This document shows, in pieces, positions 29,605 through 36,876 of a DNA stretch of 64,000 nt; positions within the stretch are counted from its first letter, which is position 1; every line of letters begins with the position of its first letter. A model generated the notes under the pieces. It worked only from the letters and a program-made list of their open reading frames with translations. It was not told the DNA's origin and ran no database searches. Source of the DNA: Sphingomonas sp. S2-65. GTDB taxonomy: Bacteria > Pseudomonadota > Alphaproteobacteria > Sphingomonadales > Sphingomonadaceae. The translations under genes and the position numbers were made by a program. The stretch covers positions 1,359,001-1,423,000 of the forward strand of contig NZ_CP090953.1 in NCBI RefSeq assembly GCF_021513175.1, written 5' to 3'.

Positions 29605-31601
29605 GCGCCGGCCCCCTGTGCGAGCCAGGCCTGACGCGCGGCGCGGCGGGCATGCTCCGCCTTGCGCAGATCCTCGACGGGAACCTCATATTCTTCCTGG
29701 TCGCGCCAGGCGAACGCGACGAAGGTCGCATAGGCGCCGATGAAGCCGACGATCGCCAGCCACCAGATGTGCCAGATCAGCGCGAAGCCGATTGCGGTGG
29801 TAAAGAAGGCGGTGATGAAGCCGGTCGGGCTGTTGCGGGGCATGTGGATCGGCTTGTACTCGGGCTCGTCGCCCAGCCGCTCGCGCTCGATCGCGCGCTG
29901 CTTGGTCGACCAATAGGCTTCCTCGCCATGCACGTCCGGCAGCACCGCGAAGTTGAAGTGCGGCGGCGGCGACAGCGTCGACCATTCCAGGCTGCGGCCA
30001 TCCCAGGGATCGCCGGTCTCGTCGCGCAACCGGTCGCGCTGGCGGATGCTGACGATCAGCTGGATGATCTGGCAGGCGACACCGAGGATCATCACGCCGA
30101 CACCCGCCACCGAGACCCAGAGCCAGGGCACCCATTCGTCGACTTCGACATGCTGGAGCCGGCGAGTCATGCCGTCCAGGCCGAGGATGTAGAGGCAGCC
30201 GAACACGATCACGAAGCCGGTGATCGAGGACCAAAAGGCAGCCTTGCCCCAGCCTTCGTGCAGGCGGAAGCCGAATGCCTTTGGAAACCAGTAGGTGATG
30301 CCGGCGAAGACGCCGAACACCACGCCGCCGATGATGACGTTGTGGAAATGCGCCACGAGGAACATCGAATTGTGGAGCATGAAATCGGCCGGGGGCACCG
30401 CCAGCAGCACGCCGGTCATGCCGCCGACCACGAAGGTGACCATGAAGCCGAGCGCCCACAGCATCGGCGTGTCGAAGCGGACGCGGCCGCCGTACATGGT
30501 GAACAGCCAGTTGTAGATCTTCACGCCGGTGCCGACCGCGATGATCGACGTGGCGATGCCGAAGGCGGCGTTGACGTCGGCCCCTGCCCCCATGGTGAAG
30601 AAATGGTGGAGCCAGACAGTGAAGCTCACCACGCAGATGAACAGGGTGGCCGCGACCATCGAGCGATAGCCGAACAGCGGCTTGGACGAGAAGGTCGAGA
30701 ACACTTCGGAAAAGATGCCGAAGGCCGGCAGGATGAGGATGTAGACCTCCGGATGGCCCCAGGCCCAGATGAGGTTGACGAACATCATCTGGTTGCCGCC
30801 GGCATCGTTGGTGAAGAAGTGGAAGCCGAGATAGCGGTCGAGCGTCAGCATCGCGAGGGTGGCGGTGAGGATCGGAAACGCCGCGACGATCAGCATGTTC
30901 GACGCAAGGCTGGTCCAGCAGAACATCGGCATGCGCAAATAGCTCATGCCAGGTGCACGCATCTTGAGGATGGTGGTGACCAGATTGACGCCGGCGGTGA
31001 GCGTGCCGACCCCCGAGATCTGAATCGCCCACAGATAATAGTCGACGCCCACCCCGGGCGAATAGGTGCCTTCGCTGAGCGGCGGATAGGGCAGCCAGCC
31101 GGCGCGCGAGAACTCGCCGACCACCAGGCTGAGATTGACCAGCAGCGCGCCCGAGGCGGTCAGCCAGAAGCCGGTCGAGTTGAGCGTGGGAAAGGCAACG
31201 TCGCGCACGCCGAGCTGGAGCGGGATCACGAAGTTCATGATGCCGATCACCAGCGGCATCGCGCCGAAGAAGATCATGATCGTGCCGTGGGCCGAGAAGA
31301 TCTGGTCGTAATGCTCGGGCGGGAGATAGCCGGGACCGTGCACCGCCACGGCCTGGTGCGTGCGCATCATGATCGCGTCGGCGAAGCCGCGGATCAACAT
31401 GACGACGCCGAGCAGGCAATACATGATGCCGATCCGCTTGTGGTCGACGCTGGTGATCCATTCGGTCCAGAGATACGGCCACCAACCCTTCACCGTGACC
31501 CAGGCGAGGACGCCCCCTGCCGCCAGCATGACGGCGAGCCCCGCCAGGATCGGGATCGGCTCGCTGAAAGGGATCGCCGACCAGTCGAGCTTACCAAGCA
31601 T
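29601..31601 (-). CDS. cyoB: Cytochrome bo3 ubiquinol oxidase subunit I
   Basis: The 666-aa catalytic subunit has about fifteen membrane helices and conserved heme-copper oxidase motifs: [12 protein letters not shown] (low-spin heme ligand region), [17 protein letters not shown] (CuB His and cross-linked Tyr), HHFFTMG and [18 protein letters not shown] (CuB and heme o3 ligands). It reduces oxygen to water with ubiquinol and pumps protons. The start lies 11 bases inside the end of cyoA, so the two are coupled. Confidence 0.97.
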   Translation of the reverse strand: MLGKLDWSAIPFSEPIPILAGLAVMLAAGGVLAWVTVKGWWPYLWTEWITSVDHKRIGIMYCLLGVVMLIRGFADAIMMRTHQAVAVHGPGYLPPEHYDQIFSAHGTIMIFFGAMPLVIGIMNFVIPLQLGVRDVAFPTLNSTGFWLTASGALLVNLSLVVGEFSRAGWLPYPPLSEGTYSPGVGVDYYLWAIQISGVGTLTAGVNLVTTILKMRAPGMSYLRMPMFCWTSLASNMLIVAAFPILTATLAMLTLDRYLGFHFFTNDAGGNQMMFVNLIWAWGHPEVYILILPAFGIFSEVFSTFSSKPLFGYRSMVAATLFICVVSFTVWLHHFFTMGAGADVNAAFGIATSIIAVGTGVKIYNWLFTMYGGRVRFDTPMLWALGFMVTFVVGGMTGVLLAVPPADFMLHNSMFLVAHFHNVIIGGVVFGVFAGITYWFPKAFGFRLHEGWGKAAFWSSITGFVIVFGCLYILGLDGMTRRLQHVEVDEWVPWLWVSVAGVGVMILGVACQIIQLIVSIRQRDRLRDETGDPWDGRSLEWSTLSPPPHFNFAVLPDVHGEEAYWSTKQRAIERERLGDEPEYKPIHMPRNSPTGFITAFFTTAIGFALIWHIWWLAIVGFIGAYATFVAFAWRDQEEYEVPVEDLRKAEHARRAARQAWLAQGAGA

Positions 31602-32511
31602 GTTCTACTGTCCCTGGCGAAATGTTGTTGCCGCCGCCACGGCCCTGCGATGGTCCGGGCGCGGGCTTGAGCCGGTGGCTCAGGATCGCGTCGAAGAAAC
31701 CGGGGGCGACCGCGCCATAGCTATAGGGCTTCACGCCCTGGCTCTGCTGGGCGAGCAGGCGATACGCTTGCGCGTCGAGCGACGGGCCCTTGCCGCGCAG
31801 CCCGGTGGCCCAGGCGTTGAACTGCGCGACCGGTACCGCGTGCGTCCGGAAGTTCATGTCGGGGAAGCCGTCGCCGCTGAAATGGGCGGACTGGCCGTGG
31901 AAGGTTCCAGGCTTGTCGGCGCGCAGGTTGAGTTCGGTGCGCATGCCGTTCATCGCGTAGATCATGCTGCCGAGTTTGGGCACGAAGAACGCGTTCATCA
32001 CGCTGGCCGAGGTGATCGAGAAATGCACCGGCACGCCGGCCGGCACGACCAGCTGATTGACCGTGGCGACGCCCTGGTTCGGGTAGATGAACAGCCATTT
32101 CCAATCGAACGAGACGACCTGCACTTCGAGCGCGGGGGTGGCCGAGGCGATCGGCTTGCGGGGATCGAGCTGGTGGCTGCCGACCCAGATCACGCCGCCG
32201 AGGAACAGGATCACCAGAATCGGGATCGACCAGACCAGCAGCTCGATCCGCCCCGAATAGACGAAGTCCGGGCGGCGCTTCGCGTGCACGTTGCCGGCGC
32301 GGAACCACCAGGCGAAACCAAGCGTGGCAAGGATGGTCGGGATGACGATCGCCAGCATGATCGCCAGCGCGTTGAACAGGATGGTGCGGTTGGCGTCGCC
32401 GATCGGCCCGGCAGGCGCGAGGATGGTCGCGTCGCTGCACGCCGACAGCGTGGCACCGGTGAGCAGCAGGGACAGGGCACCGAGCCGCCGCAGGGCACCT
32501 TCCCGCTTCAT
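31591..32511 (-). CDS. cyoA: Cytochrome bo3 ubiquinol oxidase subunit II (lipoprotein)
   Basis: The 306-aa protein begins with a lipoprotein signal ending in the lipobox L-S-A-C (Cys25 from the ATG at 32511), has two membrane helices (about 40-65 and 85-105) and a cupredoxin domain ([51 protein letters not shown]). The CuA cysteine motif is absent, confirming a quinol rather than cytochrome c oxidase. The start codon has almost no ribosome binding site of its own; it overlaps the stop of a 16-codon ORF with a strong site (separate entry). A GTG two codons earlier (32517) is a less likely start. Confidence 0.94.
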   Translation of the reverse strand: MKREGALRRLGALSLLLTGATLSACSDATILAPAGPIGDANRTILFNALAIMLAIVIPTILATLGFAWWFRAGNVHAKRRPDFVYSGRIELLVWSIPILVILFLGGVIWVGSHQLDPRKPIASATPALEVQVVSFDWKWLFIYPNQGVATVNQLVVPAGVPVHFSITSASVMNAFFVPKLGSMIYAMNGMRTELNLRADKPGTFHGQSAHFSGDGFPDMNFRTHAVPVAQFNAWATGLRGKGPSLDAQAYRLLAQQSQGVKPYSYGAVAPGFFDAILSHRLKPAPGPSQGRGGGNNISPGTVEHAW

Positions 32512-32558
32512 CCGCACCGCATGCCGCCCGGCCGGGGCCGATGTCCGCGCTTGGGCAT
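32508..32558 (-). CDS. Putative 16-aa leader peptide coupled to cyoA
   Basis: A short frame encodes [16 protein letters not shown]. Its ATG at 32558 is preceded by GGGAGGTG with 7-nt spacing, the best ribosome binding site in the region, and its TGA overlaps the cyoA ATG (sequence GGATGAAG). This arrangement implies that ribosomes finishing the leader reinitiate at cyoA. The peptide is rich in Arg, Pro and Gly, with one Cys next to the end. It could modulate cyo expression or simply supply the translation entry site. No homologue is known to me. Confidence 0.5.
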   Translation of the reverse strand: MPKRGHRPRPGGMRCG

Positions 32559-32664
32559 GTACGCACCTCCCGTTCGGATCAGAATACCGGAACGCCCGGG
32601 GAGTTCATTAACCCGCCGGATTTCTTGTGCATAGCGCGGGCCACGGCTGCGCACCGGCGCAGTT

Positions 32665-32689
32665 GGAACGCCGCGACCGCTGAACTGTT
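32665..32689 (+). promoter_or_regulatory. EcfG-type (general stress sigma factor) promoter of the hemerythrin gene
   Basis: GGAAC at 32665-32669 and GTT at 32687-32689 are separated by 17 bp, matching the alphaproteobacterial EcfG promoter (GGAAC, N16-17, cGTT). It lies 33 bp upstream of the hemerythrin start codon, an appropriate distance for transcription initiation and a ribosome binding site. Confidence 0.55.
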
Positions 32690-32722
32690 CTGCTTCCGAT
32701 TCCATTTTCAACGGAGGCTGAC

Positions 32723-33349
32723 ATGGCACAGACCACGGCGACGCGGGACAAGAACGGGCGCTTCAAGCCCACGTCCACCACCAAATCGAGCGGCGGCAAG
32801 AGCGCCAACGGCAATCTGGGCATGATGGCCGGTGCAGTGGCAGGCGGCGCGGCGCTTGGCCTGCTCGCCATGCTGGGCCGCAAGGCCGCGGTACAGGCGC
32901 CGACCGCGCTGGCAGGCAATTGGGATGACGCGCTCAAGGCCGAACACGCCGCGACGCTGAAGGTGTTCGATGCCATCGAGGCAACCGACGAGAAGTCGAC
33001 GATCAAGCGCGGCATGCTGCTGTCGCACCTGAAGCACGCGCTGATGAAGCATGCAGTCGAAGAGGAAAACGTGATCTACCCCGCGCTGCGCGAGATCGGC
33101 CAGCGCGAGGGCGCCGACGAGCTCAACAAGGAGCACGGCTATGTGAAGCAGTATCTCTACGAGTTGGAGAACATGCCGAACAATTCGCCCGAGTGGATCG
33201 CCAAGGTCCGCGCGTTCCGCGCCGATATCGAGCACCACATGAAGGAAGAGGAAGAGAACCTGTTCCCGATGCTCCGCGCGCAGCTGTCCGAGGAAAAGAA
33301 CAAGCAGCTGACCGCGACGATGAACAAGGAAGGCTTCAAGGTCGCCTGA
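32723..33349 (+). CDS. Hemerythrin HHE-domain protein with a membrane-like N-terminal segment
   Basis: The 208-aa protein has a Lys/Ser/Thr-rich N-terminus, a Gly/Ala-rich hydrophobic segment (about residues 33-51) and an HHE domain from about 70: LKAEHAATLKVFDAIE, MLLSHLKHALMKHAVEEENVIYP, LNKEHGYVKQY and IEHHMKEEEENLFP, giving the His/Glu ligands of a di-iron site. Such proteins bind oxygen or NO, or store and sense iron. CGGAGG precedes the ATG. An EcfG-like promoter upstream suggests induction in the general stress response. It is divergent from the cyo operon. Confidence 0.88.
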   Translation: MAQTTATRDKNGRFKPTSTTKSSGGKSANGNLGMMAGAVAGGAALGLLAMLGRKAAVQAPTALAGNWDDALKAEHAATLKVFDAIEATDEKSTIKRGMLLSHLKHALMKHAVEEENVIYPALREIGQREGADELNKEHGYVKQYLYELENMPNNSPEWIAKVRAFRADIEHHMKEEEENLFPMLRAQLSEEKNKQLTATMNKEGFKVA

Positions 33350-33390
33350 GCCTTCGATCCTCCCTCGCCGCGAGCGGGGGAGGATTTCCG

Positions 33391-33885
33391 CTATCGGCGC
33401 AATGCGACGACGCGGCTTCGATCGGTTTCGGGCACCAGGCCCTCCAGCACTGCCCAAAATCCGCCTACCGCGCCTTGGCCGGCGCTGGAATAGGCAGCGG
33501 AGAGCTTCTCCCGGAGCGATTCGAACAACTGCCCCTCCAGCTCGGCACCCGCCGCCGTCAGCCGCAGCAGCCGCTGGCGCCGGTCACGGTCGCCGGTGCG
33601 GGTTTCCACCAGGCCGCGCTCGGACAGTTCGCCCAATACGCGCCCGAGCGACTGCTTGGTGATCGCCAGCAGCGCCAGCAGCTCGCTTACGGTCACGTCG
33701 GGCTTGCGTGCGATGAAATAGAGCGCGCGATGATGCGCGCGCCCCAGTCCCTGCTTGGCCAGCGCCGCATCGATCGACCGCGTCAGGTGCGCATAGCCGA
33801 AATAGAGCAACTCGACGCCTCGGCGGATCTCCGGCTCACGCAGGAACAGGGGAGAAGCGGGAATTGGGACAGCCATGTTGACCAT
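33391..33885 (-). CDS. MarR-family transcriptional regulator
   Basis: The roughly 164-aa protein has the MarR winged helix-turn-helix: AHHRALYFIARKPDVTVSEL, LLAITKQSLGRVLGELSERG and the wing VETRTGDRDRRQRLLRLT, with dimerisation helices at both ends. The start may be the ATG at 33885 or 33876; neither has a clear ribosome binding site. It is divergent from ilvE (46 bp between starts) and may control it or itself. The family responds to small phenolic or oxidant ligands, but the ligand here is unknown. The convergent hemerythrin gene ends 41 bp away. Confidence 0.85.
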   Translation of the reverse strand: MVNMAVPIPASPLFLREPEIRRGVELLYFGYAHLTRSIDAALAKQGLGRAHHRALYFIARKPDVTVSELLALLAITKQSLGRVLGELSERGLVETRTGDRDRRQRLLRLTAAGAELEGQLFESLREKLSAAYSSAGQGAVGGFWAVLEGLVPETDRSRVVALRR

Positions 33886-33930
33886 CTTTGCCACCGCGCC
33901 TAGGCCTTCGCAACCCGATGCCACCGGCCT

Positions 33931-35040
33931 ATGGATGCCTGCATGCAAGACACGACCATCCTGGATTTCGAGTTCGAGGCCCACGCACAGCCGGTGACGG
34001 AGGCGGACCGCACGGCCCTTCTCACCAATCCCGGCTTCGGCAAGATCTTCACCGATCATATGGTGGTCATCCGCTACTCGGCAGAGCGCGGCTGGCACGA
34101 TGCGCGGGTCCAGCCGCGCGGGCCGATCCAGATCGACCCGGCCTGCGCCGTGCTGCATTATGCGCAGGAGATCTTCGAGGGGCTCAAGGCCTATCGCCTC
34201 CCCGATGGTGGCGCGGCACTGTTCCGCGCCGGAGAGAATGCGCGCCGGTTCCGGGAATCGGCCGAGCGGATGGCCATGGCGCCTCTTCCGGAGGAGATGT
34301 TCCTGTCGTCGATCCGCGAGTTGGTACGCGTCGACCGTGACTGGATCCCCGAAGGCGACGGCGCGTCGCTCTATCTGCGCCCCTTCATGTTCGCGAGCGA
34401 GACCTTCCTGGGCGTGAAGCCGGCCAGCGAATATCTCTACATGGTGATCGCATCGCCGGCAGGCGCCTATTTCAAGGGCGGCGCTCCGTCGGTGACGCTT
34501 TGGACCTCCGAGCATTATACGCGGGCGGCGCGCGGCGGTACCGGCGCGGCAAAGTGCGGCGGCAACTACGCCGCAAGCCTGATCGCCCAGGCCGAGGCGA
34601 TCCGCGAAGGCTGCGACCAGGTGGTGTTCCTCGACGCGGTCGAGAACCGCTATGTCGAGGAGCTGGGCGGCATGAACGTGTTCTTCGTGTTCGAGGACGG
34701 ATCGGTCCAGACCCCTCCGCTGGGCGGGACGATCCTGCCGGGGATCACGCGCAACTCGTTGCTGACGCTCGCCCGTGATGCCGGGATCGACGTGCGCGAG
34801 GCGCCGTACAGCATGCAGGACTGGCAGAAGGATGCCGAAAGCGGACGGCTGCGGGAGGCATTCGCCTGCGGCACCGCGGCAGTGGTCACGCCGATCGGCC
34901 GGGTGCGCGGCCGCGGCTTCGACTTCACCATCGGCAATGGCGGCCCTGGCCTGCTTACCGAACGGCTGCGCGGCGCGCTTACGGCAATTCAGCGCGGAAC
35001 TGCGCCCGACCCGCATGGCTGGGTTGAACGTCTGTTCTAA
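33931..35040 (+). CDS. ilvE: Branched-chain amino-acid aminotransferase
   Basis: The 369-aa PLP enzyme of fold class IV shows the long BCAT form: FTDHMVVIRYSAERGWHDARV, LHYAQEIFEGLKAYR, LYLRPFMFASE, the PLP-lysine region GTGAAKCGGNYAASL, and VEELGGMNVFFVF. It transfers the amino group between glutamate and leucine, isoleucine or valine, the last biosynthetic and first catabolic step. An ATG at 33943 is an alternative start. The gene ends 23 bp before tRNA-Gln, the island insertion site, and is intact. Confidence 0.93.
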   Translation: MDACMQDTTILDFEFEAHAQPVTEADRTALLTNPGFGKIFTDHMVVIRYSAERGWHDARVQPRGPIQIDPACAVLHYAQEIFEGLKAYRLPDGGAALFRAGENARRFRESAERMAMAPLPEEMFLSSIRELVRVDRDWIPEGDGASLYLRPFMFASETFLGVKPASEYLYMVIASPAGAYFKGGAPSVTLWTSEHYTRAARGGTGAAKCGGNYAASLIAQAEAIREGCDQVVFLDAVENRYVEELGGMNVFFVFEDGSVQTPPLGGTILPGITRNSLLTLARDAGIDVREAPYSMQDWQKDAESGRLREAFACGTAAVVTPIGRVRGRGFDFTIGNGGPGLLTERLRGALTAIQRGTAPDPHGWVERLF

Positions 35041-35063
35041 GGGGCTATAAGCCCGCTTCCCGT

Positions 35064-35138
35064 TGGGGCGTCGCCAAGTGGTAAGGCACCGGTTTTTGGT
35101 ACCGGCATTCGTAGGTTCGAATCCTGCCGCCCCAGCCA
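35064..35138 (+). tRNA. tRNA-Gln (anticodon TTG)
   Basis: A full cloverleaf can be drawn: acceptor TGGGGCG/CGCCCCA, D-arm GCCAAGTGGTAAGGC, anticodon stem CCGGT/ACCGG around loop TTTTGGT giving anticodon TTG, T-arm GTAGG-TTCGAAT-CCTGC, discriminator G and encoded CCA. The gene remains complete because the island carries a copy of the 3' end. Confidence 0.97.
35116..35138 (+). repeat. attL: 23-bp direct repeat at the 3' end of tRNA-Gln
   Basis: The sequence from the T-loop to the CCA end of tRNA-Gln (starting TTCGAATCC, ending CCCCAGCCA) is identical over 23 bp to 51006-51028. Flanking bases differ on both sides, which defines the recombination core. Confidence 0.93.
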
Positions 35139-35180
35139 TTCATAAAATATCGTTTGTTATCAGGTGCTTACCGATGGTGC

Positions 35181-35212
35181 TGTAGCATTCGATTGTAGCA
35201 CTTATTGTAGCA
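35181..35212. repeat. Three TGTAGCA repeats near attL (possible integrase arm sites)
   Basis: TGTAGCA occurs at 35181-35187, 35194-35200 and 35206-35212, roughly one helical turn apart, 43-74 bp inside the left repeat. The same heptamer occurs twice at the right end (50917-50948). Such repeats at both ends of an element are typical arm-type binding sites of tyrosine integrases. Confidence 0.55.
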
Positions 35213-35240
35213 CCTCGCTGGAGTCGTCACGGCCAGATTC

Positions 35241-36041
35241 ATGACGAAGGTTGCACATCGAAAAAGTGTAAATCGGAAGGCTCGCATTAGGGAGGCGAGG
35301 CGGCGACGGCGAGATCAGAAAATCTACCGTTTTCTGCGGTTGATGGTCGACTATGCCGAGAGCCTGCATCGGTCCGCAGGGCATCCAGTCGAGTACCTAT
35401 CAGTATACCTTGGGAAAGAGGGAATCCCCCAGAGGACTCTGACTCCCTTTCCAATCACAGAGCAAGAAAACGGACGGCCTATGCCGCAATGGGATGATCT
35501 GTCCGATTGGATGAAGATCCAGGTGATGGCGCTCACCTATGACAAGGAGTTCCTGACCTTCAACATCCGCATCCACCCAAACCTTGAGGATAGGTGGGTG
35601 GCAGCCGCAGCGGATCCCCGCGCGAAGATGCGTGATCGGGTCCGCAGCGAGCTCGATAAGGCTGTAGGAACCGGTCGAGAGTTCTTCTTTATCATCGAGG
35701 GGTGGAGCAAAGACACGAATGGGCCGACATACCTTCATCTGCATGGTGGTGCGGCAATCCGGGCCGCCGGAGATCACGTCAAAGTAGAGGCGGCCGTTGC
35801 TCGAGCAGCTGGACACGGTCAGCGAGGTTTCTCAGCTGTCCCGCGCGCGATCCACTCTGCAATGTTCAGCACTCACCAAGCAGCGTACGCCACGTACTTA
35901 CTTAAAGCAGCCCGGCGGCCAGATCCACGTCTCCCTGACCGCCGAATGGCCGTCTCGAACTCCATGACGCAGACCGCTCGGCTATTCTGGGAGAGCATCA
36001 GCAGGCCGGTCTCGGAGTGGCGTGAACCGACTTCAATTTGA
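35241..36041 (+). CDS. Hypothetical protein with HUH-like and YxxK motifs, possible replication or nicking enzyme
   Basis: The 266-aa protein has a very basic N-terminus (KARIREARRRRRDQKIY) and a middle region FFFIIEGWSKD followed by YLHLHGG, where H166 and H168 with a hydrophobic residue between them resemble the metal-binding HUH motif of rolling-circle Rep proteins and relaxases. A tyrosine motif Y219-L-L-K222 (TYLLKA) follows 51 residues later, as in Rep motif 3. These make a Rep/nickase relation plausible but not proven. There is no strong ribosome binding site before the ATG at 35241. It is the first gene inside the island, next to attL. Confidence 0.6.
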   Translation: MTKVAHRKSVNRKARIREARRRRRDQKIYRFLRLMVDYAESLHRSAGHPVEYLSVYLGKEGIPQRTLTPFPITEQENGRPMPQWDDLSDWMKIQVMALTYDKEFLTFNIRIHPNLEDRWVAAAADPRAKMRDRVRSELDKAVGTGREFFFIIEGWSKDTNGPTYLHLHGGAAIRAAGDHVKVEAAVARAAGHGQRGFSAVPRAIHSAMFSTHQAAYATYLLKAARRPDPRLPDRRMAVSNSMTQTARLFWESISRPVSEWREPTSI

Positions 36042-36159
36042 GCGACTGACCGGGACTGGGTACTCGGGAAGAATAGCCCATGCTCCCTCTCACGAAGCCA
36101 CCCGACACGGGTCATCGTATCTCTCATAGTCGTGTCACTGACCACGAGAGAGGTGATTG

Positions 36160-36468
36160 ATGCGAGCTTTTCAGATTGAAGCGTATGACGGTTTCGAGGC
36201 GACGATATTTGCCAAGAACAGGGAGGAGGCATCACGCATCTTCCGTACGCATTATCAGACGTACATGGGCACCTACCCGGTGAAGCTCATGATAGCTCCG
36301 TACCGACGACTCAGGCTTGAGATGCCGCGCAGGCACCTTGCTGAGGCGAAGGCTCGCAAGATCAGCGGCGTCGGCTACCACGTTCCAGGGAGGGGCTGGG
36401 CAGTAATCGCCCCCGACCTTGTGGTGGTGCTGGTCCCCCAACCCGTAGGAAGCAGCGACCTTGGCTGA
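36160..36468 (+). CDS. Hypothetical protein, 102 aa
   Basis: An ATG at 36160 follows AGAGAGGTG. The product begins MRAFQIEAYDGFEATIFAK and contains REEASRIFRTHY and GVGYHVPGRGWAVIAPDL; it looks like a small soluble alpha/beta protein with no signal peptide or membrane segment. I do not recognise a family. It lies between the HUH-like gene and the restriction system, in the same direction. Confidence 0.6.
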   Translation: MRAFQIEAYDGFEATIFAKNREEASRIFRTHYQTYMGTYPVKLMIAPYRRLRLEMPRRHLAEAKARKISGVGYHVPGRGWAVIAPDLVVVLVPQPVGSSDLG

Positions 36469-36876
36469 AGCGGGTTCATGTTGGGGAGCGCGGTCGAACC
36501 GACGAGTTCTCTCAGTCAACCTACAGATTCTCCCGGCTACAGAGGCAGGCCAGAAAACAGCTGGCTTCCGTTATGGAGCGGAGACAGGTAACGTTGACCA
36601 ACCGTCCGGCAAATCTGCGCAAGGCCTATCAGCATCGAGAAGACGGTCGCCCTCGGTGCTGAATGCGCCGGGAGCTTATCGTATCAGTCGTAGGCCCTTC
36701 TTAGCACCAGGCCTGTAGCGCGCTTGGGATCAATAGCGCCGCGCAGAGAGTCGAGAAACTTGCCGCGAGAAAACTTGCGCTGAAGTGGCTTACCGGTAGG
36801 AGTAAGTCGCAGTGGCACAAGGTTGAGTGTCGGACCTCGGGTTGCTCAGTCTGCGGTAGCCAGCGATAAGGGCATT
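36469..36876. other. Gap between hypothetical gene and hsdR
   Basis: About 400 bp without a convincing gene. It should hold the promoter of the hsd operon. A TTG-initiated in-frame extension of hsdR begins at 36823, but the GTG at 36877 is better supported. No clear repeat or hairpin is seen. Confidence 0.4.
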
